In this document: in pieces, positions 23,892-33,049 of the stretch | Layout: the number at the start of each line of letters is the position of its first letter | How positions within the stretch are numbered: the first letter of the stretch is position 1 | Source: Oxalobacteraceae bacterium | Lineage (GTDB): Bacteria; Pseudomonadota; Gammaproteobacteria; Burkholderiales; Burkholderiaceae_D | Direction: 5' to 3' | DNA: 64,000 nucleotides | Assembly (NCBI GenBank): GCA_947448025.1 | Contig: CANFLV010000008.1 | Location: 1 to 64,000, forward strand | Made by a program: the position numbers and the translations under genes | The notes under the pieces: model-generated | The model's input: only the letters and a program-made list of their open reading frames with translations | What the model was told of the DNA's origin: nothing | Databases searched by the model: none

Positions 23892-25316
23892 ATGGTCTTG
23901 AGCTTGCGTACGTCAGTCCGGCTTTGCTTAGTATTGCTGCTGGCGGCAATAAGTCTGTTCGGCTGCGCCACTGAACCCGGTAAGCCGGCCGCTGCGGACC
24001 TTGCCACACCCTACGTCATCATGGGCGCCGACGGTAATGCCGTGGCGCGACTATTGACCACTGCAGCAAGCTGCCCGATGATCACGCTCGATGGTCAAAC
24101 GTCGCGCATGGACGTGCGGGCGTTGCCGGCGACGCTGCCGCAGCGACCAACGCAGTCACTGCCGACGCTGTCAAAGGCCTCGGCGTTTCCCGTACTGACC
24201 TGTGAAAAGCAGTTGGCTTCCAGCCTCAAGTCGGCCAGCATCGATGGCCGCGCCTTGCCTTTGCCAAAAGCCGACGCGAATCGGATCGTTGTCATCGGCG
24301 ATACCGGCTGCCGCCTGAAAGCCAGCGATAACGCTTTCCAGTCTTGTAACGACATTAAGCAGTACCCGTTCGCCACCATCGCCGCCGTCGCCGCCGACTG
24401 GAAGCCGGATTTGGTGATTCATGTGGGTGATCTCCACTACCGCGAGAATCCTTGCCCTGAAGGCAATGCCGGCTGTGCCAACAGTCCTTGGGGTTATGGC
24501 CTCGATGCTTGGCAGGCGGATTTCTTCAGCCCCGGAAAGCGCCTGTTACAGGTCGCACCATGGGTCATGGTGCGCGGCAATCACGAGTCTTGCCTGCGCG
24601 CCGGACAAGGTTGGTGGCGCTTCATTGATCCACGTCCGCTGCAACCCAAACGGGATTGCAATAATGCTGCCGACGACGATATCGGCAACTACAGTGACCC
24701 TTACGCAGTGCCGCTTGGTAGCGGCGCCCAGCTAATCGTGCTCGACACGGCCAATACGACCGGCGCGCCGATTCCTGAGTCTGATGGGCGCTTCAGGCAA
24801 TACCTCGAGATGGCGCAAAAGGCGGACGCGCTGTCACAAAAAGCCGCTTACAACATCGGCTTGAACCATCATCCTATTCTTGGCTTTTCCAGCAAACAGA
24901 ACGCCGACGGCAAAATCGCTCTGGTGCCGGGCAATCCGGGTTTGCAGTCCGTGCTGGGTACGGCGTATCCGCTGATGCTGCCGCCGCGCATCAACGTCAT
25001 GCTCTCCGGGCACATTCATTTATGGCAGCAGGTCAGCTTTGGCAGTGCCCACGCGACGCAATTTATCGCAGGTATCTCCGGGACAGCAGAAGACAAGGTC
25101 CCACTGCCGGCTCTGCTACCCAAAGGTGCGATGCCGGCACCCGGCGCGATTGCCGATCAGCTTAGTTCCTGGGTCGATGGCTTTGGCTTCATGACGATGG
25201 AGCGTAGCGGTGCCGAGCAGTGGGATGTCAAGGTATGGGACACAGCGGGGCAGCAGATGAATGCCTGCCGTGTCGTTGGCAGTAAATCTTTGTGTGAGAA
25301 GGCTCAGGTGCAATAG
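23892..25316 (+). CDS. Calcineurin-like metallophosphoesterase lipoprotein
   Basis: A 474 aa exported protein. The N-terminus is a lipoprotein signal with lipobox LFGC, so it should be anchored in the periplasm or outer membrane. The dinuclear metal site is complete: VIGDTGC, HVGDLHY, VRGNHES, LNHHPILG and SGHIHLW. Such enzymes hydrolyse phosphomonoesters or diesters; the substrate is unknown. ATG at 23892 is preferred because TGGAG lies seven bases upstream; a TTG four codons earlier overlaps that site. An imperfect GC-rich inverted repeat (25320-25327 with 25369-25376) follows the gene but lacks a T-run. Confidence 0.88.
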   Translation: MVLSLRTSVRLCLVLLLAAISLFGCATEPGKPAAADLATPYVIMGADGNAVARLLTTAASCPMITLDGQTSRMDVRALPATLPQRPTQSLPTLSKASAFPVLTCEKQLASSLKSASIDGRALPLPKADANRIVVIGDTGCRLKASDNAFQSCNDIKQYPFATIAAVAADWKPDLVIHVGDLHYRENPCPEGNAGCANSPWGYGLDAWQADFFSPGKRLLQVAPWVMVRGNHESCLRAGQGWWRFIDPRPLQPKRDCNNAADDDIGNYSDPYAVPLGSGAQLIVLDTANTTGAPIPESDGRFRQYLEMAQKADALSQKAAYNIGLNHHPILGFSSKQNADGKIALVPGNPGLQSVLGTAYPLMLPPRINVMLSGHIHLWQQVSFGSAHATQFIAGISGTAEDKVPLPALLPKGAMPAPGAIADQLSSWVDGFGFMTMERSGAEQWDVKVWDTAGQQMNACRVVGSKSLCEKAQVQ

Positions 25317-25473
25317 GCGCCTGGCGGAAAGCTGGTGTGCCTGGGCTGCACCGCCGATTTGGCGTGCGCCGCCAGGTAAAGACAGTAGTAGTTCCGATTT
25401 TTCGCTTGGCATTTGCGTTTTTTGTTATGCTCCAGTTAAGCCGTCATTTAATAACAGCTTGAAAGGGCAAAGC

Positions 25474-25905
25474 ATGGATCGAATCAGCGGCGCATGTCAT
25501 TGCGGTACAGTCAAATTTCATGTGCGACTCACGGATGGCTTGAATACCGCAAGGCGCTGTAATTGCTCGTATTGCCGTATGCGCGGTGCAGTCGCTGTTT
25601 CAGCGAATTTGGCCGATATCGAGATTATGGAGGGCGCAGCAGCGCTCACGCTCTATCAATTCAACAGCATGGAGGCAAAGCATTATTTTTGCTCGAAGTG
25701 CGGCATCTATACCCATCACCAGCGGCGCTCCAATCCGCATCAATACGGCATCAATGCAGCTTGCCTGGAAGGGATAAGTCCCTTTGACTTTGATGAGATT
25801 CCTGTCAATGAAGGACGTACACACCCCAATGACAAGCGTTCGGGAAGCGGGCCAGTCATTGCAGGGTATCTTCGATTTAGTCCCAATCTTGAGGACCCGT
25901 CATAA
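25474..25905 (+). CDS. GFA/CENP-V-family zinc protein
   Basis: A 143 aa protein of the glutathione-dependent formaldehyde-activating (GFA) fold. Zinc-binding cysteines are visible as CHC (8-10), CNCSYC (29-34) and CSKCG further on. Early work assigned GFA the condensation of glutathione and formaldehyde, but most relatives have no proven activity. The start follows a GAAAGG box. It is a single gene ended by the hairpin terminator at 25941-25995. Confidence 0.85.
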   Translation: MDRISGACHCGTVKFHVRLTDGLNTARRCNCSYCRMRGAVAVSANLADIEIMEGAAALTLYQFNSMEAKHYFCSKCGIYTHHQRRSNPHQYGINAACLEGISPFDFDEIPVNEGRTHPNDKRSGSGPVIAGYLRFSPNLEDPS

Positions 25906-25940
25906 CATGCGTCGTGCCATCAATGATCGAGCCGAACTGT

Positions 25941-25995
25941 GGCACCCACTATTGATCTCATGCTGATTTTGGAAAAATAGTGGGCGCCTCTTTTT
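25941..25995 (+). terminator. Rho-independent terminator after the GFA gene
   Basis: A 12-base stem (GGCACCCACTAT at 25941-25952 pairing with ATAGTGGGCGCC at 25977-25988, one G-T wobble) encloses a 24-base loop and is followed by TCTTTTTTAT. Confidence 0.75.
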
Positions 25996-26044
25996 TATAC
26001 GGCCGGCGACTGCGCCCTGATTTGGCAGTCAACAAGATGGGCAA

Positions 26045-26200
26045 TTAACGGGCGCCCTTGTGATCTTTTTGACCGTCATTTTTATGCCGGCCGGCGACTT
26101 CTTTTTGCTCCGCTGCCTGCTTTTGTTTAATTACTTTTTCTGACTGGGGCGGCTGGGGCGGTCCGGATTTTTGTTGCTGGTCTTTGCTTTGTTGTGTCAT
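26045..26200 (-). CDS. Small hydrophilic Gln/Lys-rich protein
   Basis: A 51 aa, very polar protein starting MTQQSKDQQQKSGPPQ and ending in a Lys/His-rich stretch. There is no membrane segment and no family I can name. An AGGAG site seven bases before the ATG supports translation. An upstream ATG in the same frame (26266) would add a stretch unlike the rest. It could be a stress-related disordered protein, as is common next to small membrane proteins such as the next gene, but this is a guess. Confidence 0.55.
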   Translation of the reverse strand: MTQQSKDQQQKSGPPQPPQSEKVIKQKQAAEQKEVAGRHKNDGQKDHKGAR

Positions 26201-26316
26201 GAAGAGCTCCTGAACAATGTTTGAAACAAGGGTTGAATCGCGTCGCATCCGACGTCGATGCATCACTATTTTCCAGACGCATCATCTTCGATGTACGGCG
26301 GGGAACATAGTCGAAG

Positions 26317-26508
26317 TTAGATACGCAAATGCGGTAAATATCCGCCAGGAAGAATGCCGACGGCCGTCAAAATAATCACGATCAGCATGACGATGAAAAG
26401 TATGCGGACAATTTGCGCCACCGGACCCGGTAGCGGCAACATGCCGACCAGCCACCAGATGAGCCCAAAGACCACCAGATAGATGATCAGGTTGATGATG
26501 GTATTCAT
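26317..26508 (-). CDS. Small two-helix membrane protein (Thivi_2564-like)
   Basis: A 63 aa inner-membrane protein with two hydrophobic helices (about 4-25 and 33-53) joined by the short loop LPLPGPV. The pattern of the first helix, LPLP and a second helix ending in a Gly-rich tip (VGILPGG) matches the Thivi_2564-type family of unknown function. A strong GAGGAAAAC ribosome-binding site precedes the ATG. Confidence 0.75.
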   Translation of the reverse strand: MNTIINLIIYLVVFGLIWWLVGMLPLPGPVAQIVRILFIVMLIVIILTAVGILPGGYLPHLRI

Positions 26509-26795
26509 GTTTTCCTCAATTGGTGTGAACGTAGAAGGAAGACTTAAAAATGCAGCGAAAATTCGTTCGCCATCACACTGATCGTGGTGGAAAATTTATT
26601 GAGTGCTTGGTGCGCTTGCGTCCCGACGCATCTGGCTGGTTGAATAGGACGGGCTCAGATCGCGTGAAGGATTGCAAGTGCATCAGATCGAGCCAGGGCG
26701 CCCGATAGCCCTTTCGCTGGAACCGGCATTGAAGCGCGACTAATTCAAAACCCCATCCGGCTGGGTCGCTTGCAGCGCCACGCTGGACTTTCAGA

Positions 26796-26861
26796 GGCAT
26801 CCGCCCTGCGCGCCACATTCCTTAAAAAGTCAGCAGGGATGTGGCGCGCAGGGCGGGTGTC
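26796..26861. repeat. Long perfect inverted repeat (hairpin)
   Basis: CCGCCCTGCGCGCCACAT (26801-26818) is perfectly complementary to 26839-26856 across a 20-base loop. The stem extends another five pairs with two wobbles. There is no following T-run, so it is not a standard terminator. It could be a REP-like element, the remains of a mobile element end, or a protein-binding or RNA-processing site. Confidence 0.8.
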
Positions 26862-26971
26862 GGGTATGGAAACCGATGCATACAATGATGTGCTGCGCGA
26901 GGTCTAACAAGATCAAATTAAAATACATCAAGCCGCATCCGATAAGCATGAACCACTGATACACCAAAAGC

Positions 26972-27000
26972 AAAAAGCCCCGCATAAGCAGGGCTTTCGA
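26972..27000 (-). terminator. Rho-independent terminator after ychF
   Basis: AAAGCCC (26974-26980) pairs with GGGCTTT (26991-26997) over a ten-base loop. Read on the minus strand it is followed by TTGCTTTT. It lies about 40 bases beyond the ychF stop. Confidence 0.8.
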
Positions 27001-27039
27001 AGCTTTTTTGACGCTAATAAACGTCGTGATTCAAGAAAT

Positions 27040-28131
27040 TTAGACGTTGAACAAGAAGTTCAACACATCCCCATCCTTGACCACGTATTCCTTACCCTCA
27101 GCGCGCATCTTGCCCGCTTCCTTGGCGCCGGCTTCACCCTTGTACGTGATGAAGTCTTCATACGCGATCGTTTGCGCACGGATGAAGCCGCGCTCGAAAT
27201 CGGTATGGATCACGCCAGCCGCTTGCGGGCCGGTGTCGCCGATATGGATATTCCAGGCGCGTACTTCCTTCACGCCAGCGGTGAAATAACTTTGCAGACC
27301 GAGCAGCTTGAAGCCGGCGCGGATCAGGCGGTCGAGGCCCGGTTCTTCCATGCCCATGTCGTTGAGGAATTCGGTCTTGTCGGCATCTTCGAGATCGGCG
27401 ATTTCAGCTTCGATCGCGGCGCAGATAGCGACCATCGGTGCATTCTGTGACTCGGCATACGCGGCCAGCTGGTCGAGCAGGGGGTTATTCTTGAAGCCTG
27501 TATCGGAAACATTACCTACATACATCGCCGGCTTGGCCGTGATTAGGCACAGCGGCTTGATCAGCGCCATTTCTTCGGCGTCGAGGCCCATGGAGCGGAC
27601 CGGCTTGGCTTCATCCAGATGCGGCATGATGCGCTCGAGCAGGGCGACGAGCTTGGTCGCATCCTTGTCGCCGGAACGGGCTTTCTTGTTTTCGCGGTGG
27701 ATCGCTTTTTCGACGGTGCCCATGTCGGCCAGCGCGAGTTCAGTCTGGATCACTTCGATATCGTCGAGCGGGCTGACTTTACCGGCGACGTGGATCACAT
27801 TGTCGTCTTCGAAGCAGCGTACGACGTTGACGATGGCGTCGGTTTCGCGGATGTGCGACAGGAACTGGTTACCCAGGCCTTCGCCTTTCGAGGCGCCAGC
27901 CACGAGGCCGGCGATATCGACGAATTCAACTGTCGACGGCACCACGCGCTCAGGCTTGACGATGGCGGACAACGCGATCAGACGCGGATCCGGCACTTCG
28001 ACCATGCCGACGTTGGGCTCGATGGTGCAGAACGGATAATTTTCAGCCGGGATGCCCGCTTTGGTCAGGGCGTTGAACAGGGTGGATTTGCCGACGTTCG
28101 GCAGGCCGACGATGCCGCATTTAAGACTCAT
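27040..28131 (-). CDS. ychF: YchF, ribosome-binding OBG-family ATPase
   Basis: A 363 aa P-loop protein, the same length as E. coli YchF. It begins [19 protein letters not shown] with the G1 loop, contains [19 protein letters not shown] (G3 region) and ends with the TGS-like domain ([11 protein letters not shown] to [15 protein letters not shown]). YchF prefers ATP to GTP, binds ribosomes and is linked to oxidative stress responses. The start at 28131 matches the family N-terminus; a 33-residue upstream extension is rejected. It ends the leftward housekeeping run and is followed by its own terminator. Confidence 0.97.
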   Translation of the reverse strand: MSLKCGIVGLPNVGKSTLFNALTKAGIPAENYPFCTIEPNVGMVEVPDPRLIALSAIVKPERVVPSTVEFVDIAGLVAGASKGEGLGNQFLSHIRETDAIVNVVRCFEDDNVIHVAGKVSPLDDIEVIQTELALADMGTVEKAIHRENKKARSGDKDATKLVALLERIMPHLDEAKPVRSMGLDAEEMALIKPLCLITAKPAMYVGNVSDTGFKNNPLLDQLAAYAESQNAPMVAICAAIEAEIADLEDADKTEFLNDMGMEEPGLDRLIRAGFKLLGLQSYFTAGVKEVRAWNIHIGDTGPQAAGVIHTDFERGFIRAQTIAYEDFITYKGEAGAKEAGKMRAEGKEYVVKDGDVLNFLFNV

Positions 28132-28321
28132 GGAAAGACTTTCAAGAACAAGGTAATAGCGTGCCCGATGCGCGCAACCCGGTGAAACACCGGCAGGCGT
28201 CTGGCGCGGCGGGCGCGAGGGCGTCCGCAAAGCCGATATTGTAACCGCTCAGGCGGCTGTCAGCCTCAAATCGCGGCCGACAGCCTTCATGTCGCATTGA
28301 CCCTGCTACGAGGACGCGCGC

Positions 28322-28715
28322 TCAGCGCTGGAAAGGATTGAGGCCCAGTAAGCGCGCAGCTGGCACGGTCGACCCTTTTGCGCCTACGGCATCAATGCAG
28401 CGAAAGCGGTCGATGGCCTTTGCATTCATGTCGACTTGGATCTTGACCTGATCACCTTCATGGCCGTCAGGCAGGCAAATCGACGGATGATTGAAGGGTG
28501 TGCGGGCAAAGCGGACCCGCTCATCGCTGAGCGACAAAAGAAAGGCGACGAGGTCATCCTTTTGTGACTGCGTCAATCCGAGCGGCTGCAGCAGACGCAC
28601 ATTGGCCGGGGCGTTTTCAGTCGGGAAATCACCACCGCGGTTATAAAAATCGACGACCTGCATGAGCGTTGATTTGCCGTCCTTATGAAAATACGGACCG
28701 GTAAATTCGTTTTTG
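28322..28715 (-). pseudogene. C-terminal fragment of a di-haem cytochrome c peroxidase-like protein
   Basis: The frame encodes FTGPYFHKDGKSTLMQVVDF, then NRGGDFP and a SQKDDLVAFLLSLSDERVRF block, the usual C-terminal part of MauG/CcpA-type di-haem peroxidase relatives. The rest of such a protein, including both CxxCH haem motifs, is missing. The recognisable match begins abruptly near 28715, just downstream of the patatin-like gene. The first codons after the only available ATG (28753) look unrelated. I read it as a deletion remnant whose 5' part was lost when it was joined to the end of the patatin-like gene. It might still be translated as a short peptide. Confidence 0.75.
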
Positions 28716-28756
28716 TGATTCGCGATAATTGTGTGTGACGGACTCTGCCGCAAAAA

Positions 28757-29851
28757 TCAGATCGGCAGTATCCGGCTCAGGTCGGGGTTCGCCACGAAGG
28801 TGGCAAATTCATCGCGCAGCAGCTGGCCCGCCGAGATGGCCAGTTGCCAGTTACGGATGCGGAAATCATGGTCGGTGCCATAATAAAAAAAGTCTTGGCG
28901 GTCCGGTAATTTGCCACGTGAAAGCGTGCGAAGGAAGGATTCCGACGGCGCCACCAGCAAGACATTGTCGAGCCAGTCGCTGTGCTTGCCATAGCTGGCG
29001 CGGCGCCAAGGCAAGGATTTGTCGAGCCAGCCCGGCACCATCTGGTCGGTGAAATGCGGATACAGCACGAGTCCGCCTGCCGGGTCGCCTGCCACGCGTG
29101 AATAGGGTAGAGCCAGGTGATAGTCGATCAAGCCGCCATCCCAGTAAGTACCGTTCGGTGCATGCGGGATGGCGCGCACCGGTTCCATGATCAAGGGCAG
29201 GGTGCCCGAAGCCAGCAGCGCGGCGTGAATATTGTCCGAATTGAGCGGCACAAAATGCGTCCCGAAGGCGTCGAATTTTGCCTTCAGCCAGAAGGCCGGA
29301 TCGCGTTCATCACCGATGACGACGCGTTCGAGATGACGCCCGAGGCGTGAACGTGAAGTGAGGTTCGCCAAGGTCGCTGCCGTGAAACCGCCGATCATCG
29401 TTGCCCGGCGTTTTGGTGCGCGCAATAGGCGGCGACCGCGCACGGTCAGCATATGCAGGCGAAAATGCGGATGTTCAGTAATTTCCTCCTCATGGCCGCC
29501 GATAAAATTTTCGATCAGCTCGATGCAGGCATCCGTAACGTTCTGTGCCGATGGCTTGGCATCATAACGCTGATTGCAATACAGCTCCCCCATGCGGGCA
29601 AACGCGGCGACCGGGTCGGCATGACAGGCCGCAGCCATGCGCCATGCGCCAATGGACGAGCCGATCAGCATGCGTTCACGCGGTGCGCTGGGCAGCCAAT
29701 GGCCAAACAGCCACTGGTCCAGCGCCTGGAAAATCAGACCCTTCGGTCCGCCAGCCGCTGCCGGAATGACGGCGATGTCCTGCGCGCGCAAGCCATGTTC
29801 GCGCACATGCTGCAAGGCCTTCGGACCAGCGTGAAAAATAAGATTGTGCAT
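28757..29851 (-). CDS. Patatin-like phospholipase
   Basis: A 364 aa serine lipase of the patatin family with a Ser-Asp dyad. The oxyanion loop is AGGPKG (33-38), the nucleophile is Ser66 in GSSIGAW, and the Asp is D238 in the DGG motif (WDGGLIDYH). It should cleave acyl chains from phospholipids or other esters. There is no clear signal peptide, so it is probably cytosolic or peripheral. It lies between the membrane-protein gene upstream and the broken peroxidase fragment downstream on the same strand. Confidence 0.85.
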   Translation of the reverse strand: MHNLIFHAGPKALQHVREHGLRAQDIAVIPAAAGGPKGLIFQALDQWLFGHWLPSAPRERMLIGSSIGAWRMAAACHADPVAAFARMGELYCNQRYDAKPSAQNVTDACIELIENFIGGHEEEITEHPHFRLHMLTVRGRRLLRAPKRRATMIGGFTAATLANLTSRSRLGRHLERVVIGDERDPAFWLKAKFDAFGTHFVPLNSDNIHAALLASGTLPLIMEPVRAIPHAPNGTYWDGGLIDYHLALPYSRVAGDPAGGLVLYPHFTDQMVPGWLDKSLPWRRASYGKHSDWLDNVLLVAPSESFLRTLSRGKLPDRQDFFYYGTDHDFRIRNWQLAISAGQLLRDEFATFVANPDLSRILPI

Positions 29852-29890
29852 CGGGGCCTGGCGTGTAATGGGGGCGTTAGCGGGGTCACA

Positions 29891-30382
29891 CTAGCGCGGC
29901 GCGGCGTTCGGTTCAACCATGGTCACGCCGTCACGCAAGGTATACGGCGAAAAACGCTGCAAGGTCAGCACAATATACACGACCAGGCTGCAGCAGATCA
30001 GCCCGGTCAGCAGCGCCGTGACGATATTGATCCAGCCGCGCCGTCGCGCCTTGACGCCGCGAACGATGGGCGTATCGTGCCACAGCCAGACATCGTTGGG
30101 GGGTGTTTGCCCGCGCCGCAGAATTTGCAGGCCATTATGCAGCACGATGGCGGCTGTCATGACGCCGAGCAGGCCGAGGCCAATGAACAAAGCCTGCAGC
30201 AGTCGCAGGCTGTGCATCGTCGGCGGCTGAGCTGCGGCGTCTTCGAGTAGGGCTAGCAGCTGCGGAAAGGCGAGAAATAGAAAGCCGGCCAAGGTTGCGA
30301 TTGCCATGACTGTCAGTAATGCCACGCGCCAGCGTCCGCGGCGCGTGGCCGGCAGGATGTCGGCGGGGATGTCGCTGCTCAT
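29891..30382 (-). CDS. Hypothetical inner-membrane protein downstream of pth
   Basis: A 163 aa protein with three predicted membrane helices (about 19-45, 62-85 and 117-140) and a basic loop (GVKARRRGW) between the second and third. No family is recognised. The start overlaps the pth stop (ATGA), so it is translated with pth, but no functional link is apparent. Confidence 0.65.
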   Translation of the reverse strand: MSSDIPADILPATRRGRWRVALLTVMAIATLAGFLFLAFPQLLALLEDAAAQPPTMHSLRLLQALFIGLGLLGVMTAAIVLHNGLQILRRGQTPPNDVWLWHDTPIVRGVKARRRGWINIVTALLTGLICCSLVVYIVLTLQRFSPYTLRDGVTMVEPNAAPR

Positions 30383-30963
30383 TTATGCGTATGCAGCTGC
30401 ATCGTCGCTGCTTCAAATTTACCTTCGCACAGCATTGGGATGATGGCCAGGCATTTATCGATCGTCTCATTGATCAGTGCCTGCTCTTCCTTGCGCGGCC
30501 GGTGCAGCACGAAGTCGGCGACTTGCTGCGCCAGGTTCAGTGTACGCGGATGGCCGATGCCGATGCGCAGGCGCCAGTAGTCTTGTGTGCCAAGTGCGGC
30601 GCTGATGTCCTTGATGCCATTGTGGCCGCCGGCGCCGCCGCCTTTTTTCAACTTCGCGATACCCGGATCGAGGTCGAGCTCGTCGTGCACGACCAGTACT
30701 TCATCGGGATTGATTTTGTAAAACCTTGCCAGCGCGCCGACCGACTGGCCCGAGCGGTTCATGAAGGTTTGTGGCTCCAGCAGCCAGACTTCCTGACCGG
30801 CGATGATGGCCTTGCCTGCCAATGCATTGAAGCGGGTTTCGCGTGCGAGGCCGCCGCGCGCATGACCGGCGAGATTATCGACTAGCCAGAAGCCGGCATT
30901 GTGGCGGGTTTGTTCGTATTCCGGTCCGGGATTTCCGAGTCCTGCGATCAGGCGTATTGGCAT
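30379..30963 (-). CDS. pth: Peptidyl-tRNA hydrolase
   Basis: A 194 aa cytosolic enzyme that releases peptides from prematurely dropped peptidyl-tRNA. It begins [17 protein letters not shown], with the catalytic His in [11 protein letters not shown] and the substrate-binding block [10 protein letters not shown]. The expected DELDLDPG and [13 protein letters not shown] motifs follow. It lies downstream of rplY, as in other betaproteobacteria, but a terminator separates the two. Confidence 0.97.
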   Translation of the reverse strand: MPIRLIAGLGNPGPEYEQTRHNAGFWLVDNLAGHARGGLARETRFNALAGKAIIAGQEVWLLEPQTFMNRSGQSVGALARFYKINPDEVLVVHDELDLDPGIAKLKKGGGAGGHNGIKDISAALGTQDYWRLRIGIGHPRTLNLAQQVADFVLHRPRKEEQALINETIDKCLAIIPMLCEGKFEAATMQLHTHK

Positions 30964-31054
30964 GGTGGGCTTTGCTGTTTCATTGCGGAGATTATCGCGG
31001 CAGGGGCGCGCCTCGTCCAGCCCGGCAGGTCATAAACCACAAACCCGGCGACAT

Positions 31055-31085
31055 AAAAAAAGCCCGCCATACGTGGTGGCGGGCT
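31055..31085 (-). terminator. Rho-independent terminator after rplY
   Basis: AGCCCGCCA (31061-31069) pairs with TGGCGGGCT (31077-31085). On the minus strand the stem is followed by a run of six or more T. It lies directly after the rplY stop. Confidence 0.88.
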
Positions 31086-31120
31086 CTTCGAATCCGGAGA
31101 CAGGCTCCGGATGATATTGC

Positions 31121-31717
31121 TTACTTCTTGTCAGCCGGGACTTCAGCTTCCGCTTTGCCAGCTGGGATAGCGGCAGTAGCGATCGTTGCGTTCTCACCAT
31201 GATGTACGACAGCCGTCACGCCAGCTGGCAGTGTCAGGTCGGACAAATGAATCGAATGACCAGCTTCGAGTGTCGACAGGTCGACAGTAACGAATTCTGG
31301 CAAGTCTTTTGGCAAGCATGAAATGTCCAGGTCGGTCAGCACATGGCTGATGACGGCAGACGACAATTTCACGGCCGGCGAAATGTCAGCGTTGATGAAA
31401 TGCAGTGGTACTTTAACGTGCATTTTTTGCGAAGCATCGACGCGCTGGAAGTCAGCGTGCAAAACGAGTTGCTTGTACGCGTGGACTTGGAAGTCACGCA
31501 GCAGGACTTGCTCAACAACGCCGTCGACTTCGAGGTCGAGAATCGACGAGTGGAACACTTCTTTTTTCAGCGCGTGGTACAGCGCATTGTGGTCCAGCTT
31601 GATGGCGACCGGTGCTGCTGTACCGCCGTAGATGATGCCAGGAGTCTGGCCAGCGTTGCGCAGGCGGCGGCTCGCTCCGGACCCCTGCTCAGTGCGTGCA
31701 AATGCGATAACTTTCAT
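31121..31717 (-). CDS. rplY: 50S ribosomal protein L25 (CTC form)
   Basis: A 198 aa L25 of the longer general-stress (CTC) type. An N-terminal 5S rRNA-binding domain ([27 protein letters not shown]) is followed by the TL5-like beta domain and an Ala/Glu/Lys-rich tail ending in PADKK. It binds 5S rRNA in the large subunit. It is flanked by terminators on both sides (31757-31782 upstream, 31055-31085 downstream), so it probably has its own promoter in the gap before it. Confidence 0.97.
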   Translation of the reverse strand: MKVIAFARTEQGSGASRRLRNAGQTPGIIYGGTAAPVAIKLDHNALYHALKKEVFHSSILDLEVDGVVEQVLLRDFQVHAYKQLVLHADFQRVDASQKMHVKVPLHFINADISPAVKLSSAVISHVLTDLDISCLPKDLPEFVTVDLSTLEAGHSIHLSDLTLPAGVTAVVHHGENATIATAAIPAGKAEAEVPADKK

Positions 31718-31756
31718 GGTGTTGCTCCAAAATAGGCAAGACTCGCGTCTCGCGGT

Positions 31757-31782
31757 AAAAAATCCCCCGCGACCAGGGGATT
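31757..31782 (-). terminator. Rho-independent terminator after prs
   Basis: On the minus strand AATCCCC pairs with GGGGATT around an eight-base loop and is followed by TTTTTA. A second stem (CCTGCC with GGCAGG, 31790-31809) lies between it and the prs stop but lacks a T-run. Confidence 0.8.
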
Positions 31783-31815
31783 CAAAGACCTGCCCCGAAT
31801 GAGGCAGGTGAAATT

Positions 31816-32766
31816 TTAATCAGCAAACAAGGACATCACCGAATCGCCTTTGGTGATGCGCTTGAAGGTCTCAGCCAGCAAATCGGCGCACGTCAATTGA
31901 CGAATCTTCGGGCAGGCCTTGGCAGCAGCCGACAGCGGAATCGTATCGGTCACGACTAGCTCGTCGAGCGGCGAATTCGTGATGCGGTCGATCGCCGGGC
32001 CGGACAGGACCGGATGCGTGCAATAGGCGACGACTTTTTTGGCGCCGCGTTCTTTCAGTACTTCTGCTGCCTTGGTCAGCGTGCCGGCGGTATCGACCAT
32101 GTCATCCATGATCACGCAGTTACGGCCTTCGACTTCGCCAATGATGTTCATGACTTCAGAAACGTTTGCCTTAGGGCGGCGTTTGTCGATGATCGCCAGG
32201 TCGCAGTTCAGGCGCTTGGCCAGGGCCCGCGCACGCACTACACCGCCCACGTCAGGCGAAACAACCAACAGGTCATCGTAATTCTTGCTCACCAAATCCG
32301 ACAACAGGATCGGTGAAGCGTAAATATTATCAACCGGGATATCGAAGAAGCCCTGGATCTGGTCTGCATGCAGATCCATGATCAGGACGCGCTCGACGCC
32401 GGCTTCCTGCAGCATGTTGGCTACGACCTTGGCCGAGATCGCCACGCGCGCTGAACGCGGACGACGATCCTGGCGTGCGTAACCGAAGTAGGGAATGGCA
32501 GCGGTGATGCGGCCAGCCGAGGCGCGCTTCAACGCGTCGACCATCAGCATGATTTCCATCAGGTTATCGTTCGTTGGGGCGCAGGTCGACTGCAACACGA
32601 AGACATCCTTACCGCGCACGTTTTCATTGATCTCGACGACGACTTCGCCATCTGAAAAGCGCGAGACCATTGCCTTGCCCAGCGGGATATTGAGATGCTT
32701 GGCCACTCCAAGAGCGAGATCCGGATTTGCGTTACCGGTAAAAACCATCAGGTTTTCGAGAGCCAT
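31816..32766 (-). CDS. prs: Ribose-phosphate pyrophosphokinase
   Basis: A 316 aa cytosolic enzyme that makes PRPP from ribose-5-phosphate and ATP for nucleotide, histidine and tryptophan synthesis. Motifs seen are [16 protein letters not shown] near the start, [14 protein letters not shown] (ATP flexible-loop region), [13 protein letters not shown] and the PRPP loop [10 protein letters not shown]. Length and order are those of class I Prs. It follows tRNA-Gln and ispE, a conserved betaproteobacterial order. Confidence 0.98.
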   Translation of the reverse strand: MALENLMVFTGNANPDLALGVAKHLNIPLGKAMVSRFSDGEVVVEINENVRGKDVFVLQSTCAPTNDNLMEIMLMVDALKRASAGRITAAIPYFGYARQDRRPRSARVAISAKVVANMLQEAGVERVLIMDLHADQIQGFFDIPVDNIYASPILLSDLVSKNYDDLLVVSPDVGGVVRARALAKRLNCDLAIIDKRRPKANVSEVMNIIGEVEGRNCVIMDDMVDTAGTLTKAAEVLKERGAKKVVAYCTHPVLSGPAIDRITNSPLDELVVTDTIPLSAAAKACPKIRQLTCADLLAETFKRITKGDSVMSLFAD

Positions 32767-32879
32767 GATATCCCTAAATGCAAACGTTAAAAACTTGAAA
32801 AGCCACGCATCCAGGACTGTGCTCAGTCTTGAATTGGTGGCTTGCTTGATATCTCAGATTATTTTTCTTCTTGAATTAA

Positions 32880-32956
32880 TGGCAGGGGAAGAAGGATTCG
32901 AACCTTCGAATGCTGGAATCAAAATCCAGTGCCTTAACCGGCTTGGCGATTCCCCT
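32880..32956 (-). tRNA. tRNA-Gln (anticodon TTG)
   Basis: The minus strand folds as a cloverleaf. Acceptor AGGGGAA (from 32956) pairs with TTCCCCT, the anticodon stem CTGGA/TCCAG encloses TTTTGAT, giving anticodon TTG, and the T-arm contains GGTTCGAATCC. Discriminator G and an encoded CCA follow (CCA at 32882-32880). It lies between ispE and prs. Confidence 0.95.
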
Positions 32957-33049
32957 ACACAACCGTTTGCTTCGAGCCGCATTTTACTCACCTTGGTGGC
33001 AATTGCAACACAAAACGTATTCTTTATTGCTCTGAGTCACATGCGTTGT

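Larger units (their letters stand above)
26509..27039. other. Intergenic region with hairpin and terminator
   Basis: About 530 bases without a supported gene. It contains the strong hairpin at 26796-26861 and the ychF terminator at 26972-27000. One 81-codon frame on the minus strand (26573-26818) has no family resemblance, no clear ribosome-binding site and runs into the hairpin, so I do not call it. Confidence 0.6.

Noticed and set aside
25320-25376. Inverted repeat after the metallophosphatase gene as terminator
   Set aside because: Eight-base arms are 41 bases apart, and no T-run follows.
26573-26818. 81-codon minus-strand frame
   Set aside because: Unsupported start, no recognisable features and overlap with the arm of the intergenic hairpin.
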